DNA of 5,267 nucleotides from Lysobacterales bacterium (GTDB lineage: Bacteria > Pseudomonadota > Gammaproteobacteria > Xanthomonadales > Marinicellaceae), in assembly GCA_015494035.1 (NCBI GenBank), contig WGBZ01000038.1:1-5267 (forward strand). The letters are read 5' to 3'. This document shows, piece by piece, positions 5,151-5,267 of this stretch (the first letter of the stretch is position 1; the number at the start of each line of letters is the position of its first letter). The notes below the pieces were generated by a model that was not told the origin of the DNA, searched no databases, and worked only from the letters and a program-made list of their open reading frames with translations. A program made the position numbers and the translations under genes.

Positions 5151-5185
5151 ACAAACCCCGGTATTTTTGCCGGGGTTTGTTATTT
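5151..5185. terminator. 11-bp stem-loop, terminator-like, mainly plus-strand polarity
   Basis: ACAAACCCCGG (5151-5161) and CCGGGGTTTGT (5170-5180) are a perfect 11-bp inverted repeat around a T-rich 8-base loop. On the plus strand it ends in GTTTGTTATTT, which looks like an intrinsic terminator tail. On the minus strand no T run follows, so there it may act as a 3'-end stabilising hairpin just 4 bp after the possible stop at 5185-5187. No plus-strand gene is visible just upstream of it. Confidence 0.7.
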
Positions 5186-5265
5186 CAGGCGTTTGCAGGA
5201 GTAGGTGTAGCTGGTTGCCTGGAAATGGTGACTGGGTGATAAAGAATGCCCAGAATGTCAGAAAT
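5185..5265 (-). CDS. possible 3' end of a minus-strand gene (partial)
   Basis: A minus-strand frame is open from the right edge to a TGA (complement of 5185-5187), encoding 26 residues that begin ISDILGILYHPVTI and end in a Pro/Thr/Ala-rich tail. The stop is followed 4 bp later by a strong hairpin and then by a minus-strand intrinsic terminator, the context expected of a gene end. Another minus-strand frame is also open through this stretch, so the frame choice is tentative. I do not recognise the protein. Confidence 0.35.
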   Translation of the reverse strand: MSDILGILYHPVTISRQPATPTPANA

Positions 5266-5267
5266 CC

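Noticed and set aside
5246..5267. ATG at 5246 as the start of a plus-strand gene running off the right edge
   Set aside because: There is no Shine-Dalgarno sequence before it, only seven codons are visible, and the hairpin context favours a minus-strand gene end instead.

Overview
The window reads as an ordinary chromosomal segment of a GC-rich gammaproteobacterium, most likely marine and related to the Marinobacter / Oceanospirillales / Pseudomonadales lineages. This rests on three things: the gene order yciO-scpA-scpB-rluB, the use of SMC-ScpAB condensin partners (enterobacteria and vibrios use MukBEF instead), and the closeness of the proteins to known gammaproteobacterial families. The genus is an inference; no rRNA or other marker is present.

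Layout, left to right. The 3' end of an unrecognised plus-strand gene (ending at 74) is followed by small hairpins and a leader carrying two copies of a 12-bp sequence. Then come a stand-alone N-terminal asparaginase domain (163-669), yciO (737-1354), scpA (probable TTG start at 1347, overlapping yciO by 8 bp, to 2216), scpB (2255-2908) and rluB (2958-3770). After a 141-bp gap there is a short, unrecognised single-pass membrane protein (3912-4400). All of these are on the plus strand with short gaps and could form one or two transcripts.

The 4401-4644 gap holds no gene. It contains a 157-bp MITE-like element (4461-4617) with 18-bp terminal inverted repeats and a CTAG duplication. The element has split what was a clean 9-bp stem-loop lying between two convergent genes. 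To its right, on the minus strand, is a SpoIIAA-like (STAS-fold) protein (4645-5025). It has a strong Shine-Dalgarno sequence and a good sigma-70-type promoter (5056-5085), and its base composition is clearly lower in GC than the left part. Upstream of that promoter are two strong hairpins (5118-5140 and 5151-5180), and the last 81 bp may be the 3' end of another minus-strand gene.

How the genes relate: ScpA and ScpB form the kleisin and winged-helix subunits of the SMC chromosome-organising complex (smc itself is not here). RluB modifies 23S rRNA. YciO is a TsaC/Sua5 relative of uncertain role. They share a transcript neighbourhood rather than a pathway. I found no previously undescribed multi-gene system; the most interesting item is the element inserted into a hairpin.
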